NCBI GenBank assembly: GCA_023404715.1
Contig: JAEYAR010000205.1
Span: forward strand, 1 to 64,000
DNA: 64,000 nt
Direction: 5' to 3'
Origin: Bacillota bacterium
Lineage (GTDB): Bacteria > Bacillota > Clostridia > Christensenellales > Aristaeellaceae
In this document: in pieces, positions 8,293 to 16,262 of the stretch
Layout: each line of letters starts with the position of its first letter
How positions within the stretch are numbered: position 1 is the first letter of the stretch
Notes under the pieces: generated by a model
The model's database searches: none
Told to the model about the DNA's origin: nothing
The model's input: only the letters and a program-made list of their open reading frames with translations
Translations under genes and position numbers: made by a program

Positions 8293-9165
8293 ATGAGGCG
8301 AGGTGTAGAGGGAGCAAACCGCATGCTGCGCGACCAGGTCCGTGCGCACGGTTTGCTGGTAGCGGCCCACCGGGGGACGTGCGGCGGCCATATCATCGAA
8401 AATACGACCACGGGATTTGAGTGCGCGCTGCGCCACCGGGCGGACATCATCGAGCTCGACGTGGTGCGTTCTATGGACGGCGGATTGTTCATCTTTCACG
8501 ACGGCAACGAAAAGCGCCTTTTGGGTGCAGACCGGAATATTAAGACGATGACGTCCGAGCAGATTCTTTCTTATACCTACAAGAACCAGACGGGGGAGGC
8601 GACGAACCTGCGGGTAAACACGCTGGACGAAGCGCTCGCGTATTTAAAAGGACGTTGCCTGATCAACGTGGACCGCTCCTGGAAGATCTGGGATAGCGTC
8701 CTCCCCTGCATCGAGAGGCACGGCATGATCGAGCAATGCATCGTCAAGAGCGATCCGCAGCCCGAATACCTGGAATTCCTGGAACGCTATGAGGCGCCCA
8801 TCCTGTACATGTCCAAGGCGTTTAAGGCGCAGGACGTAGAGGCGGTGCTGGCGCGCGACATCAATACGGTGGCGTTTGAGATGATTTTTTTCGACGAAGA
8901 GAGCGATCTGCTCGATCCGGCTGCGCAGAGGGAATGGCATGAAAAGGGCGTGCTGCTGTGGTGCAACGCGCTTCGGCTCAAGGAGGACTGGAACCGCAGC
9001 GCCTGGCACGACGACAATGGGGCGATCCTGGGGAACCCGGACGACCATTGGGGCTGGCTCGCCGGCCATGGATTTGACATCATCCAAACCGATTGGCCGC
9101 TGCTGCTGCACGAATACCTCGTTGCCCGAGGGCTGCGCTTTGAAGGCTGCAAGGCCTGCGAATAG
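8293..9165 (+). CDS. Glycerophosphodiester phosphodiesterase family protein
   Basis: 290 residues, no signal peptide or TM helix, hence cytoplasmic. GDPD barrel with VAAHRG (His26), ENT, IIELDVVRSMDG and FIFHDGNEKRL (second His). The usual acidic IEIK strand is replaced by INVDRSW, so metal or substrate binding may differ from textbook GDPDs. GAGGGAAT precedes the ATG at 8293; an alternative ATG at 8323 also has GGGAG upstream. First gene of an operon with an ABC solute-binding protein and two permeases, suggesting that the imported molecule is a phosphodiester or is cut by this enzyme after import (inference). A LacI-type operator-like site overlaps its promoter. Confidence 0.85.
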   Translation: MRRGVEGANRMLRDQVRAHGLLVAAHRGTCGGHIIENTTTGFECALRHRADIIELDVVRSMDGGLFIFHDGNEKRLLGADRNIKTMTSEQILSYTYKNQTGEATNLRVNTLDEALAYLKGRCLINVDRSWKIWDSVLPCIERHGMIEQCIVKSDPQPEYLEFLERYEAPILYMSKAFKAQDVEAVLARDINTVAFEMIFFDEESDLLDPAAQREWHEKGVLLWCNALRLKEDWNRSAWHDDNGAILGNPDDHWGWLAGHGFDIIQTDWPLLLHEYLVARGLRFEGCKACE

Positions 9166-9217
9166 AGGAGAGCGAAGCAAAAAGGACCGACGAGAAGCAA
9201 AACGAGGAGGAAGCGAA

Positions 9218-10798
9218 ATGAAAAAGAGGATTCTGGCCGCCCTATTGTCCGCGCTGTTTTTGACGGGCGCGATGGGCGTTGCGGCGGAAGAGGCCGCCTA
9301 CCCGAAGGCGGAAGGCGAAAGGTTCACCATCTTTGTCAAGCAGCAGACCATCCAGCCCGACTACGAGCAGATTTACATGTTCGAGCAATACGAGAAAATG
9401 ACGGGGATCGATATCGAATGGATCAACACGCCGCAGGACGTCGTAAACGAAAAGGTCTCGTTGACGCTGGCGGGCGGCGATCTGCCGGACGCGTTCCTCA
9501 AGTGCGGCATCAGCGGAAGCGACCTGCAGACCTACGGCGATGCGGGCGACTTCCTCGATCTGTCCCCCTATCTGGAGACGTACGCGCCCAATTTCTGGGC
9601 TTACGCGCAAACCAACCCGGATGTTCTCGCCTCGATCACTACGCCGGACGGCGCGATTTATTCGCTGCCGGCCATCGCGGACGCGCCCAGCACGCGCATC
9701 AGCCTCAAATGGTTCTACAATCAGGAATGGCTGAGCAACCTGGGGCTCGAGCAGCCGGCGGACATCGACGCGTTTTACGCCATGCTCAAGGCGTTTAAAG
9801 AGCAGGACGCAAACGGGAACGGAGACCCAAGCGACGAGGTACCGCTGATGACGAGCATGGACAACCTCTATCAGACACTTGGCGGCATGTTCGGCGTGCT
9901 CAACCGTGGCGGCTATCATCAGTCTTTTTGGGATGCCGACCCCGCGACGGGCGAGCTGCGCTACACGCGCACGTCGGACGCATGGCGCGAGCTGATGGCG
10001 TTTATGAACAAGCTGTACGAGGAGGGGTTGATCGCGCAGGAATCCATCACCTATAAGGTGGCGGACGTCGTAGGCCTGGCCGCGCAGGACCGCCTCGGCA
10101 TGTACGTGATGACCAACCTCGCGCGGTTATCGGCGGACGTGGCGGACAAGTTCGCGCCGATCGAGACCGTAGTGAAAGGCCCGCACGGCGATCAGCTCTG
10201 GCCCGCGACCCGTTCGCATCTGCACTCGGTAGGCGCTTTCGTGATCACGACCGCGTGCAAAAACCCGGAGCTGCTCCTGCAATGGGTGGATTACTTCTAT
10301 TCCGAGCCCGGCATATTGCTCTATCACTACGGCGTGGAAGGCGAAACCTGCGTAAAGAAGGCGGACGGTTCCTATGCTTATACGGACGACGTCTTAGCCG
10401 AGATGGCGCAGGGCAAGAGCTACGACGAATCCATCGCCGACGTGACCTGCTTTGGCGGCGGGAACAACCCGACCATCATGTCCTGGCCCGGGTTTGCCGG
10501 CATGGAGCTGACGGAGAAGCCGATGGCGGCCTCCGAGGTGCTCAAGGAGCATCTGCCCGGCACGATCTGGCCGATCTTCACCTATACGTACGACGAAAAC
10601 GAGGTCGTGACGACCGTAGGCTCCGATATTGACAATTACGTCAAGGGGATGTGCGCGAAGTTCGTGACCGGCGAGACCGAACTGAACGACCAAACCTGGA
10701 GCGATTACGTGAATACCGTGGAAAAGATGGGCATGTCCGAGTACTATGAGGCGACGAAGGCGGCGGCGCAACGCGCGGACGCGGCGGTCAAGCGCTGA
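9218..10798 (+). CDS. Extracellular solute-binding protein of ABC importer 1
   Basis: 526 residues. Type I signal peptide (MKKRILAALLSALFLTGAMG then an AxA-type site near 22); no lipobox cysteine, unlike most Gram-positive binding proteins. The mature part is a family-1/LplA-like solute-binding protein: FEQYEKMTGIDIEW near the N-terminus, LSPYLETYAPN, YSLPAI, KWFYNQEWL and the D-rich EQDANGNGDPSDEVP loop typical of oligosaccharide binders. GAGGAGG lies before the ATG at 9218; upstream in-frame codons overlap the GDPD gene. It binds substrate outside the membrane for the permeases encoded next. The ligand is not predictable from sequence; the adjacent GDPD suggests a phosphodiester. Confidence 0.85.
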   Translation: MKKRILAALLSALFLTGAMGVAAEEAAYPKAEGERFTIFVKQQTIQPDYEQIYMFEQYEKMTGIDIEWINTPQDVVNEKVSLTLAGGDLPDAFLKCGISGSDLQTYGDAGDFLDLSPYLETYAPNFWAYAQTNPDVLASITTPDGAIYSLPAIADAPSTRISLKWFYNQEWLSNLGLEQPADIDAFYAMLKAFKEQDANGNGDPSDEVPLMTSMDNLYQTLGGMFGVLNRGGYHQSFWDADPATGELRYTRTSDAWRELMAFMNKLYEEGLIAQESITYKVADVVGLAAQDRLGMYVMTNLARLSADVADKFAPIETVVKGPHGDQLWPATRSHLHSVGAFVITTACKNPELLLQWVDYFYSEPGILLYHYGVEGETCVKKADGSYAYTDDVLAEMAQGKSYDESIADVTCFGGGNNPTIMSWPGFAGMELTEKPMAASEVLKEHLPGTIWPIFTYTYDENEVVTTVGSDIDNYVKGMCAKFVTGETELNDQTWSDYVNTVEKMGMSEYYEATKAAAQRADAAVKR

Positions 10799-10814
10799 GC
10801 TGCCCAACGATCAG

Positions 10815-10846
10815 CCGGAGGGGTGCGCAAGGGCGCACCCCTCCGG
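10815..10846 (+). terminator. Strong intra-operon hairpin between binding protein and permease genes
   Basis: Perfect 14-bp stem (10815-10828 with 10833-10846) and AAGG loop, without a T-run. It probably protects the upstream mRNA or partly terminates, giving more binding protein than permease. Confidence 0.7.
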
Positions 10847-10883
10847 ACAAGCGGGGAGCCGTAGGATGTAAGGGGGCGTTTGC

Positions 10884-11807
10884 ATGCAGAAACGGGGCCT
10901 GGGGCGGGAGTTGAAACGTTCGGCAGGAAAGTATTGGGATCTGTACCTCCTGCTCATTCCGGTGATGGTCTATTTCATCGTATTTAAGTTCGTCCCGATG
11001 TACGGCGTGCAGATTGCCTTTCGCAATTACGTGCCGCGCAAAGGCATCATGGGCAGCGATTGGGTGGGACTCAAGCACTTCGTACGGTTTTTTGCCAGCT
11101 ATAACTGCGGGCAGATCATCTTCAATACCATATATCTATCCGCGCTCAACCTGCTGTTTAACTTTCCACTGCCCATCCTGCTGGCGCTGCTGCTCAACGA
11201 GATCAAGCAGACCTTTTGTAAAAACACGCTCAAGATGGTGACGTATGCGCCGCACTTTCTTTCCACCGTGGTCGTATGCGGCATGGTGGTCTCCTTTTGT
11301 TCGCCTTCGACCGGCGTGGTCAACGTGATCGTGAAGGCGCTCGGCGGGCAGCCGATCTACTTCATGGCCAAGGCCGAGTGGTTCAGGCCGCTGTACGTCA
11401 TCTCCGACGTATGGAAGAACATGGGGTGGAATTCGATCATCTTTCTGTCCGCGTTGTCGGCGATCGACCCGGCGCTGTACGAAGCGGCGGGCATCGACGG
11501 CGCGAGCCGGTTTAAGCAGCTGCTGCATGTTACGCTCCCTTCCATCATCCCGACGATCGCGATCATGCTGATCCTCAACTGCGGCAAGGTGATGAGCGTG
11601 GGCTTTGAAAAGGTGTTTCTGCTGCAAACGGATTTAAATCTGGACGTATCGGAGGTCATCTCGACCATGGTATACAGGCAGGGCATCCTGGGCTCAAAGT
11701 TCAGCTATGCGGCGGCGATTGACCTGTTCAACTCCGTCGTCAATCTCGCGCTGCTCTTTGCGGTCAATTCGATCAGCAAGCGGGTATCGCAGGTCGGCCT
11801 GTGGTAA
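10884..11807 (+). CDS. ABC importer 1 permease, LplB type
   Basis: 307 residues, about six TM helices. Matches the LplB/YtcP-type permeases of Gram-positive oligosaccharide importers: LLLIPVMVYFIVFKFVPMYG at the first helix, IAFRNY, WVGLKHF, and the cytoplasmic EAA loop with YEAAGIDGASRF that contacts the ATPase. It pairs with the permease starting at 11819, 11 nt downstream. AAGGGGG precedes the ATG. Integral cytoplasmic-membrane protein. No ATP-binding subunit gene is present in the operon, so a shared MsmK/UgpC-type ATPase elsewhere in the genome is expected. Confidence 0.9.
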   Translation: MQKRGLGRELKRSAGKYWDLYLLLIPVMVYFIVFKFVPMYGVQIAFRNYVPRKGIMGSDWVGLKHFVRFFASYNCGQIIFNTIYLSALNLLFNFPLPILLALLLNEIKQTFCKNTLKMVTYAPHFLSTVVVCGMVVSFCSPSTGVVNVIVKALGGQPIYFMAKAEWFRPLYVISDVWKNMGWNSIIFLSALSAIDPALYEAAGIDGASRFKQLLHVTLPSIIPTIAIMLILNCGKVMSVGFEKVFLLQTDLNLDVSEVISTMVYRQGILGSKFSYAAAIDLFNSVVNLALLFAVNSISKRVSQVGLW

Positions 11808-11818
11808 GGAGGGCGCAT

Positions 11819-12718
11819 ATGAAAGGCACGAAGATTTCCCTTTCGCGGGAGGACCGCGTCTTTATGTTCACCGTGTACGCGATCGGTCTTTTGCTGCTGT
11901 TGACCGTCGCTTATCCGTTGGTGTACGTCGTCAGCGCATCGCTCTCCGATCCTATGCAGGTCATCGGCGGGCAGGTTGTGCTTTTGCCCAAGGCGGTTTC
12001 TATCAAAGCGTATCAGGAGGTCTTTCGCTCCGGCGACATCATGACGGGCTATCGCAACACGATCGCCTATACGATGGTGGGCACGCTGATCAACATGGCG
12101 ATGACCACGATCGCGGCCTACCCGCTTTCCCGGCCGGATATGGCGGGCCGAAACCTGATCACGATGCTGATTTCGTTTACCATGTTCTTTTCGGGCGGCA
12201 TGATCCCAACGTTCCTGACGATCAAAAATTTAGGGCTACTCAATACATTCTGGGTCATGGTGTTGCCCGGAGCGATTTCGGTGACGAACCTGCTCATCAT
12301 GCGCAATTATTTTCAGCATTCGGTGCCGAACGAGATCATTGAGGCCGCCTATGTGGACGGCTGCACGAACATCGGCACGCTGCTGCGCGTGGTCATCCCG
12401 ATCTCTCAATCGATCTTCGGCGTGCTGCTCATCTATTACTTCGTCGGCCATTGGAACAGCTATTTTAACGCCCTGCTCTACCTGAACGATCGCAGCCGCT
12501 ACCCCCTGCAGGTATTCCTGCGGCAGATCCTCCTGCAAAATTCGCTCGCGGATATGGCGAGCGGCACCAGCGGCGATTCGCAGGCGGAGGTAGCCCTGTT
12601 GTCCGAAACGCTGAAATACGCCGTCATCGTGACGGCCAGCGTGCCCGCGCTCGTCCTCTATCCGTTCATGCAAAAATTCTTTGCCCAGGGCATCATGATC
12701 GGTTCGATCAAAGGATGA
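11819..12718 (+). CDS. ABC importer 1 permease, YtcP/LplC type
   Basis: 299 residues, about six TM helices; second permease of importer 1. MalG/YtcP-like features: YPLVYVVSASLSDP after the first helix, long second segment with VVLLPKAVSIKAY, the EAA loop EAAYVDGCTNI, and the family-typical C-terminus QKFFAQGIMIGSIKG. The ATG at 11819 follows AAGGAGGGCGCAT; an upstream in-frame start would overlap the previous gene. Followed by a terminator-like hairpin before the regulator gene. Confidence 0.9.
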   Translation: MKGTKISLSREDRVFMFTVYAIGLLLLLTVAYPLVYVVSASLSDPMQVIGGQVVLLPKAVSIKAYQEVFRSGDIMTGYRNTIAYTMVGTLINMAMTTIAAYPLSRPDMAGRNLITMLISFTMFFSGGMIPTFLTIKNLGLLNTFWVMVLPGAISVTNLLIMRNYFQHSVPNEIIEAAYVDGCTNIGTLLRVVIPISQSIFGVLLIYYFVGHWNSYFNALLYLNDRSRYPLQVFLRQILLQNSLADMASGTSGDSQAEVALLSETLKYAVIVTASVPALVLYPFMQKFFAQGIMIGSIKG

Positions 12719-12731
12719 TTGTGGGGTCTAC

Positions 12732-12766
12732 GCCCTGCCCATGCGCTATGCCGGGCGGGGCTTTCT
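12732..12766 (+). terminator. Terminator after ABC importer 1
   Basis: 9-bp stem with one G-U pair (12732-12740 with 12753-12761), then CTTTCT. Confidence 0.6.
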
Positions 12767-12773
12767 CCTATGC

Positions 12774-12802
12774 TTGAGAAAACGCGCGCTTTGTGTTATG
12801 CT
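12774..12802 (+). promoter_or_regulatory. Promoter of the LacI-SBP fusion gene
   Basis: TTGAGA (12774-12779) - 17 nt - TATGCT (12797-12802), 51 nt before the first start codon. It gives the regulator its own transcription. Confidence 0.55.
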
Positions 12803-12853
12803 TGAAAGCGACAGGGTCCGCCCTTCGGCGGACGAAGGGCGCGTAAAGGCGGG

Positions 12854-15001
12854 ATGCATGTGGCGACGATTAAAGATATCGCGAAGGCGGCGGGCGTGTC
12901 GCCTTCCACGGTCTCCAATGTCCTCAACCGGCGGGGGAACGTATCGTATAAAAAGATCCGCCTGGTGGAGCAGGCGGCCAAGGAGATGGGTTATCGTCTG
13001 AATGAGGCGGCTTCCGCCCTGCGCAGCGGGCATGCCAAGGCGATCGCTGTTCTCTTGCCGGGCATCGGTTCGCAGGCTTACGCGGACCTGTACGACGGCA
13101 TCTGCGCCGTCGCCCGCGAGGCGGACTATACGGTGACGCTACACGTGACCTACAACGACCCGGAACGCGAAAAGGGAATCATCTCGGACGTCATCTCTTC
13201 GCGTGCGGAGTTTGCCGTGGTGGTCACGAGCCTTGCCAAGGCGCAGGCGCGTTATGCGCGGCTTGTGCAGGACGGCACGCGCGTCGTCTTCGCCGAACGC
13301 ACGGAGCAGGACCGGGCGGATTACATCGGCTTTGATATGGAGGCCGCGGCGCGCGAGATCGCAAGGCGCGTGTACGACGACGGCGCCCGTTGCGTGGGCC
13401 TGATGACGAACATGCTCGATTATCCGAACGAAGCGCGGTTCGCCCAAGCGTTCGAGGCGGAAGCGTCCCGGGCGGAGCGGTATATGCGCCTGCGCACCCT
13501 GCAGACGGTGCCCAGCCAATACGCCAAACGCGCGTTTGAGTTCAACCACGGCGGGGCGCCGGACGCCCTGGTGACCACGAACGAGGAGATGGCGCAGGCG
13601 CTGCTATCGGCGCTGCAGTGCTGCGCGCCGGACAGGAGGCCGCGCGTATACGCCCTGGCTCCGCTGCGCGCGGTGCGTTCGTTCGGCTATGAGCGCTATT
13701 CGCTCAATTACCGCTTGCTCGGCAGGACCATCGCCCAAAGGCTGCTGGCGCACGGGGAATGCCTGGAGGGGGAGCGGCTTGCGCCCGACGGCTTCGCGCG
13801 TGAGATGCATTATCCCGCGGTGGCAAAGGCGGTCACGCTCAACCTGCTTTCCATCGACAGCCCGCATACCATGGCGCTCAACCAATTGGCGCCGAACCTG
13901 CGCCGTACGTTGGGAATCGGCCTGAAGATCCTTTCCCTGACGACGCGTGAGCTGCGCGAGGCGATCCCTCAGATGGGCGATACGGGCGCATTTGACCTGA
14001 TCCGCATGGATATGGCGCAGCTGGGCAGCATGGGCGAGCGCATCTTTATGCCGCTGAGCGCGCTATCGGTCGACATAGGGGAGATCAAAGCCCGCCTGTT
14101 GCCCAGCCTATGGCAGGAATTCACGGCGGCCCGGGGGGAGCACTATACGCTGCCGCTGGATCCAAGCGCGCTCGTGCTCTTTTACAGGCGGGACCTGATC
14201 GAGGATACGGCGCTGCAACGCGCTTTTTATGAGCGGTATAAGCGGCCGCTCGCCGTGCCGGGGACGTTTGAGGAGTGGACGGAAGCGTCGGAATTCTTTG
14301 ACAAGCGGCATAACCATGAAGCAAGAACGCCCTACGGCACGGCGCTATCGAACATGGCGGGGGAATACATCGCGCATTTTGCGGCCGTGTCGCAAGAGGG
14401 GAAGTTGGGGGATCTTTCGGGTCCGACGTTTGCCCGAGCGCTGCGGTGCCACAGGCGGCTGAGCGAATCGGCCTGCGTGCTGCCGCAAAACTGGTGGGGC
14501 GCGTTGGTAGACGCGTTTCTCAAGGGCGAGTGCGCGTTCATGATGACCTACGCGAACCACGCGGAGAGGCTGTGCGCCAACCCGCTCTCGCGCGTATCCG
14601 GCCGCGTCGGTCATGCGATCGTCCCGGGCGGACGGCCGCTGCTCGGCGGCGGGGTGCTTGGCGTGCCGAAGGCATCCAAGAAGCATGACGCTGCCGCGGA
14701 CATGCTCTCATGGCTCTATAGCGAGGAGATCAGCCGCCTGACGGCGCTGATCAGCGGCACATCCCCCTGTACGTTTGCCTACGAGGACGAGCAGATCCTG
14801 GACATCTATCCCTGGCTCCACACGGTTCGCACAAGCTTCGATTGCGGCGCGCGCCGCCATCTCTTCGGGGAACTGGGAGAGCGCTGCGACCTGATGGAGA
14901 TCGAAAACAGCGTCGGCTTTATCGTCCGCAACGCGATGAGCGACATGACGACGCCGGAGCAGGCGATGGCCTTTGTGGCCGAGATGCTCAGAAGCCGATA
15001 A
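12854..15001 (+). CDS. LacI-type regulator fused to a solute-binding-protein domain
   Basis: 715 residues, about twice the length of a LacI regulator. Residues about 3-50 are a LacI HTH (ATIKDIAKAAGVSPSTVSNV, then GYRLNEAA hinge helix). Residues about 60-325 look like the LacI/type-I periplasmic-binding core (IAVLLPGIG, DVISSRAEF). Residues about 330-715 look like a type-II extracellular solute-binding protein without a signal peptide: LPLDPSALVLFYRRDLI, WTEASEFFDK, FLKGECAFMMTYANHAERL, GGGVLGVPKASKKHDAAADML. It is therefore probably a cytoplasmic one-component regulator with two ligand-binding modules. It follows its own promoter, directly after importer 1, and is the likely repressor acting at 8080-8091 and 8217-8228. 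ATG at 12854 or GTG at 12860 could start it; the latter matches the usual LacI N-terminus. Confidence 0.85.
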   Translation: MHVATIKDIAKAAGVSPSTVSNVLNRRGNVSYKKIRLVEQAAKEMGYRLNEAASALRSGHAKAIAVLLPGIGSQAYADLYDGICAVAREADYTVTLHVTYNDPEREKGIISDVISSRAEFAVVVTSLAKAQARYARLVQDGTRVVFAERTEQDRADYIGFDMEAAAREIARRVYDDGARCVGLMTNMLDYPNEARFAQAFEAEASRAERYMRLRTLQTVPSQYAKRAFEFNHGGAPDALVTTNEEMAQALLSALQCCAPDRRPRVYALAPLRAVRSFGYERYSLNYRLLGRTIAQRLLAHGECLEGERLAPDGFAREMHYPAVAKAVTLNLLSIDSPHTMALNQLAPNLRRTLGIGLKILSLTTRELREAIPQMGDTGAFDLIRMDMAQLGSMGERIFMPLSALSVDIGEIKARLLPSLWQEFTAARGEHYTLPLDPSALVLFYRRDLIEDTALQRAFYERYKRPLAVPGTFEEWTEASEFFDKRHNHEARTPYGTALSNMAGEYIAHFAAVSQEGKLGDLSGPTFARALRCHRRLSESACVLPQNWWGALVDAFLKGECAFMMTYANHAERLCANPLSRVSGRVGHAIVPGGRPLLGGGVLGVPKASKKHDAAADMLSWLYSEEISRLTALISGTSPCTFAYEDEQILDIYPWLHTVRTSFDCGARRHLFGELGERCDLMEIENSVGFIVRNAMSDMTTPEQAMAFVAEMLRSR

Positions 15002-15003
15002 GA

Positions 15004-15045
15004 AAAAGCGTCCGCACGCAGGTAATGCCTGCTGCGGGCGCTTTT
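15004..15045 (+). terminator. Terminator after the LacI-SBP gene
   Basis: Inverted arms AAAAGCGTCCGC (15004-15015) and GCGGGCGCTTTT (15034-15045); starts 2 nt after the stop codon. Confidence 0.8.
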
Positions 15046-15055
15046 GCTTAGACGG

Positions 15056-15178
15056 TTATTTTATCAACCATTCATAATCCTGTCTACAATCCACGATGTA
15101 GTCAACGTATATATTGTTATCCTTAACCTGATACAAAACCATGTACCGGTTTTCCACGAACATTTTATTGGAAGTGGT
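15056..15178 (-). pseudogene. Truncated RelE/ParE-type toxin (C-terminal end)
   Basis: The minus frame ending in TAA at 15056-15058 reads NRYMVLYQVKDN, then IYVDYIVDCRQDYEWL, the conserved C-terminus of RelE/ParE-family toxins. The frame meets a stop at 15182-15184, where the IS630-like sequence takes over, so only about 40 codons remain and the toxin core is lost. No antitoxin gene is seen. Non-functional remnant; the family call rests on the C-terminal signature. Confidence 0.55.
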
Positions 15179-15430
15179 AGATTATATTACAAACAGCACC
15201 ATCTGTGACGTTATGAAAAAAACGATATCAAGCCATGGCTTGTAAAGGAATGGTGCATCCCACAGGCAGACGCTGATTATGTGGCAAAGATGGAGGACGT
15301 GCTGGAAGTCTACCAACGCCCGTATGACCCACTGCGCCCCGTTGTCTGTATTGATGAAACAAATAAACAGCTTATAAAGGAAACGCGCATCCCATGCGGG
15401 CCAGGCCAGCCCGAAAAGTGGATTCTAGCA
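15165..15430 (+). pseudogene. IS630-family transposase fragment
   Basis: Conceptual translation gives STICDVMKKNDIKPWLVKEW, then MEDVLEVYQRPYDPLRPVVC and IDETNKQLI, matching the central part of IS630-family DDE transposases (the Asp of the VCIDE motif is present). The reading needs a -1 shift in the seven-A run at about 15216-15222, either a decay frameshift or an ancestral slippery site. Both the N-terminal HTH part and the rest of the DDE domain are missing; homology ends near 15425. It abuts the toxin fragment, so its insertion probably truncated that gene. Confidence 0.7.
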
Positions 15431-15534
15431 ACATTTTGTTTTCTATATCTCTACTATTGTGCTTGACACAGTGAAAATTTCGAGAAAAATAACCCGATCG
15501 GAAGATTTTGTGCTATCCTTTAAGTTGCCACACA

Positions 15535-16085
15535 AAAAGGACATATGAGACAGCGGAATTTGCCCTTGCCCGTGCGACCGCGTTTGCCGGGGATGCGTTC
15601 GGGGATGGGGGTGGCCGCGAGGCCTTCTTCAACCAGCGCGTCGTATCGCTGAAGATATCCGGCCAATTCCGATTCAGGGCAGGCTTCGCCACCCTGCGAC
15701 TGAATCACCTTGCGGCGGTGGCACAGGGTTTGCAGCAGCTCCTGAAGCGGCTTCGCCCATGCCTACTTGCCGGTTTCATAGGCGTAGGCCAGTTCCCGCT
15801 CCAGATGCGCGCAGCACATGGCAAGGTCGACATTGTAATACTTCTGGTAGGGCTTTCAGAAATCGTGTACCGCCACGCCGTGCGCGTTTGGCAAAACGCC
15901 CATGTTCGTAATCCCTTTCTGGCTGCGCTTCTCCTGTACGGTAGGTCAGTGGGCACGTTCTACATTCCAGCACTCTGTGTGCGATGAGCTTCGTTTCCAA
16001 CACGGCTTCATACTCATATCGCGTACCGTAGCAGTGCAGTTTGCACACTCCTGCATGCGGCAGCCTCCACACTCATCCGGCCGAT
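15535..16085 (-). pseudogene. Decayed IS66-family transposase
   Basis: Several minus-strand frames each carry a piece of an IS66 transposase. From N- to C-terminal side: the zinc-finger region (PDECGGCRMQECANC, then in a shifted frame YEAVLETKLIAHRVLECRTC near 16000), then after a deletion NAHGVAVHDF, a stop at 15856-15858, KPYQKYYNVDLAMCCAHLER, another stop at 15763-15765, and AWAKPLQELLQTLCHRRKV. The central catalytic part is mostly deleted, and two nonsense codons sit at Trp and Gln positions. Clearly inactive. No terminal inverted repeats were found. Confidence 0.75.
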
Positions 16086-16262
16086 GCTTCGACTTCATCC
16101 GGTTCGCGATTGATTTTTATTTCATTCCCTTTTGCTTTTTGTGACCGAACTGAACTATTACAACTATTTTGGCTTGACAGATGACCTTCGTGCACCACTT
16201 TATTACGTACTATGCTGCAAAATTGAAGACATGAAGTTTATAAACACCATGGAGGGATTAAA

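Noticed and set aside
15763..15858. TAG at a Gln and TGA at a Trp position in the IS66 remnant, considered as codon reassignment
   Set aside because: TAG and TGA act as normal stops throughout the window; the element is also deleted and frameshifted, so these are decay mutations.
15508..15987. 159-codon plus-strand frame in the mobile-element remnant
   Set aside because: Lies opposite the decayed IS66 transposase, whose pieces are recognisable on the minus strand.
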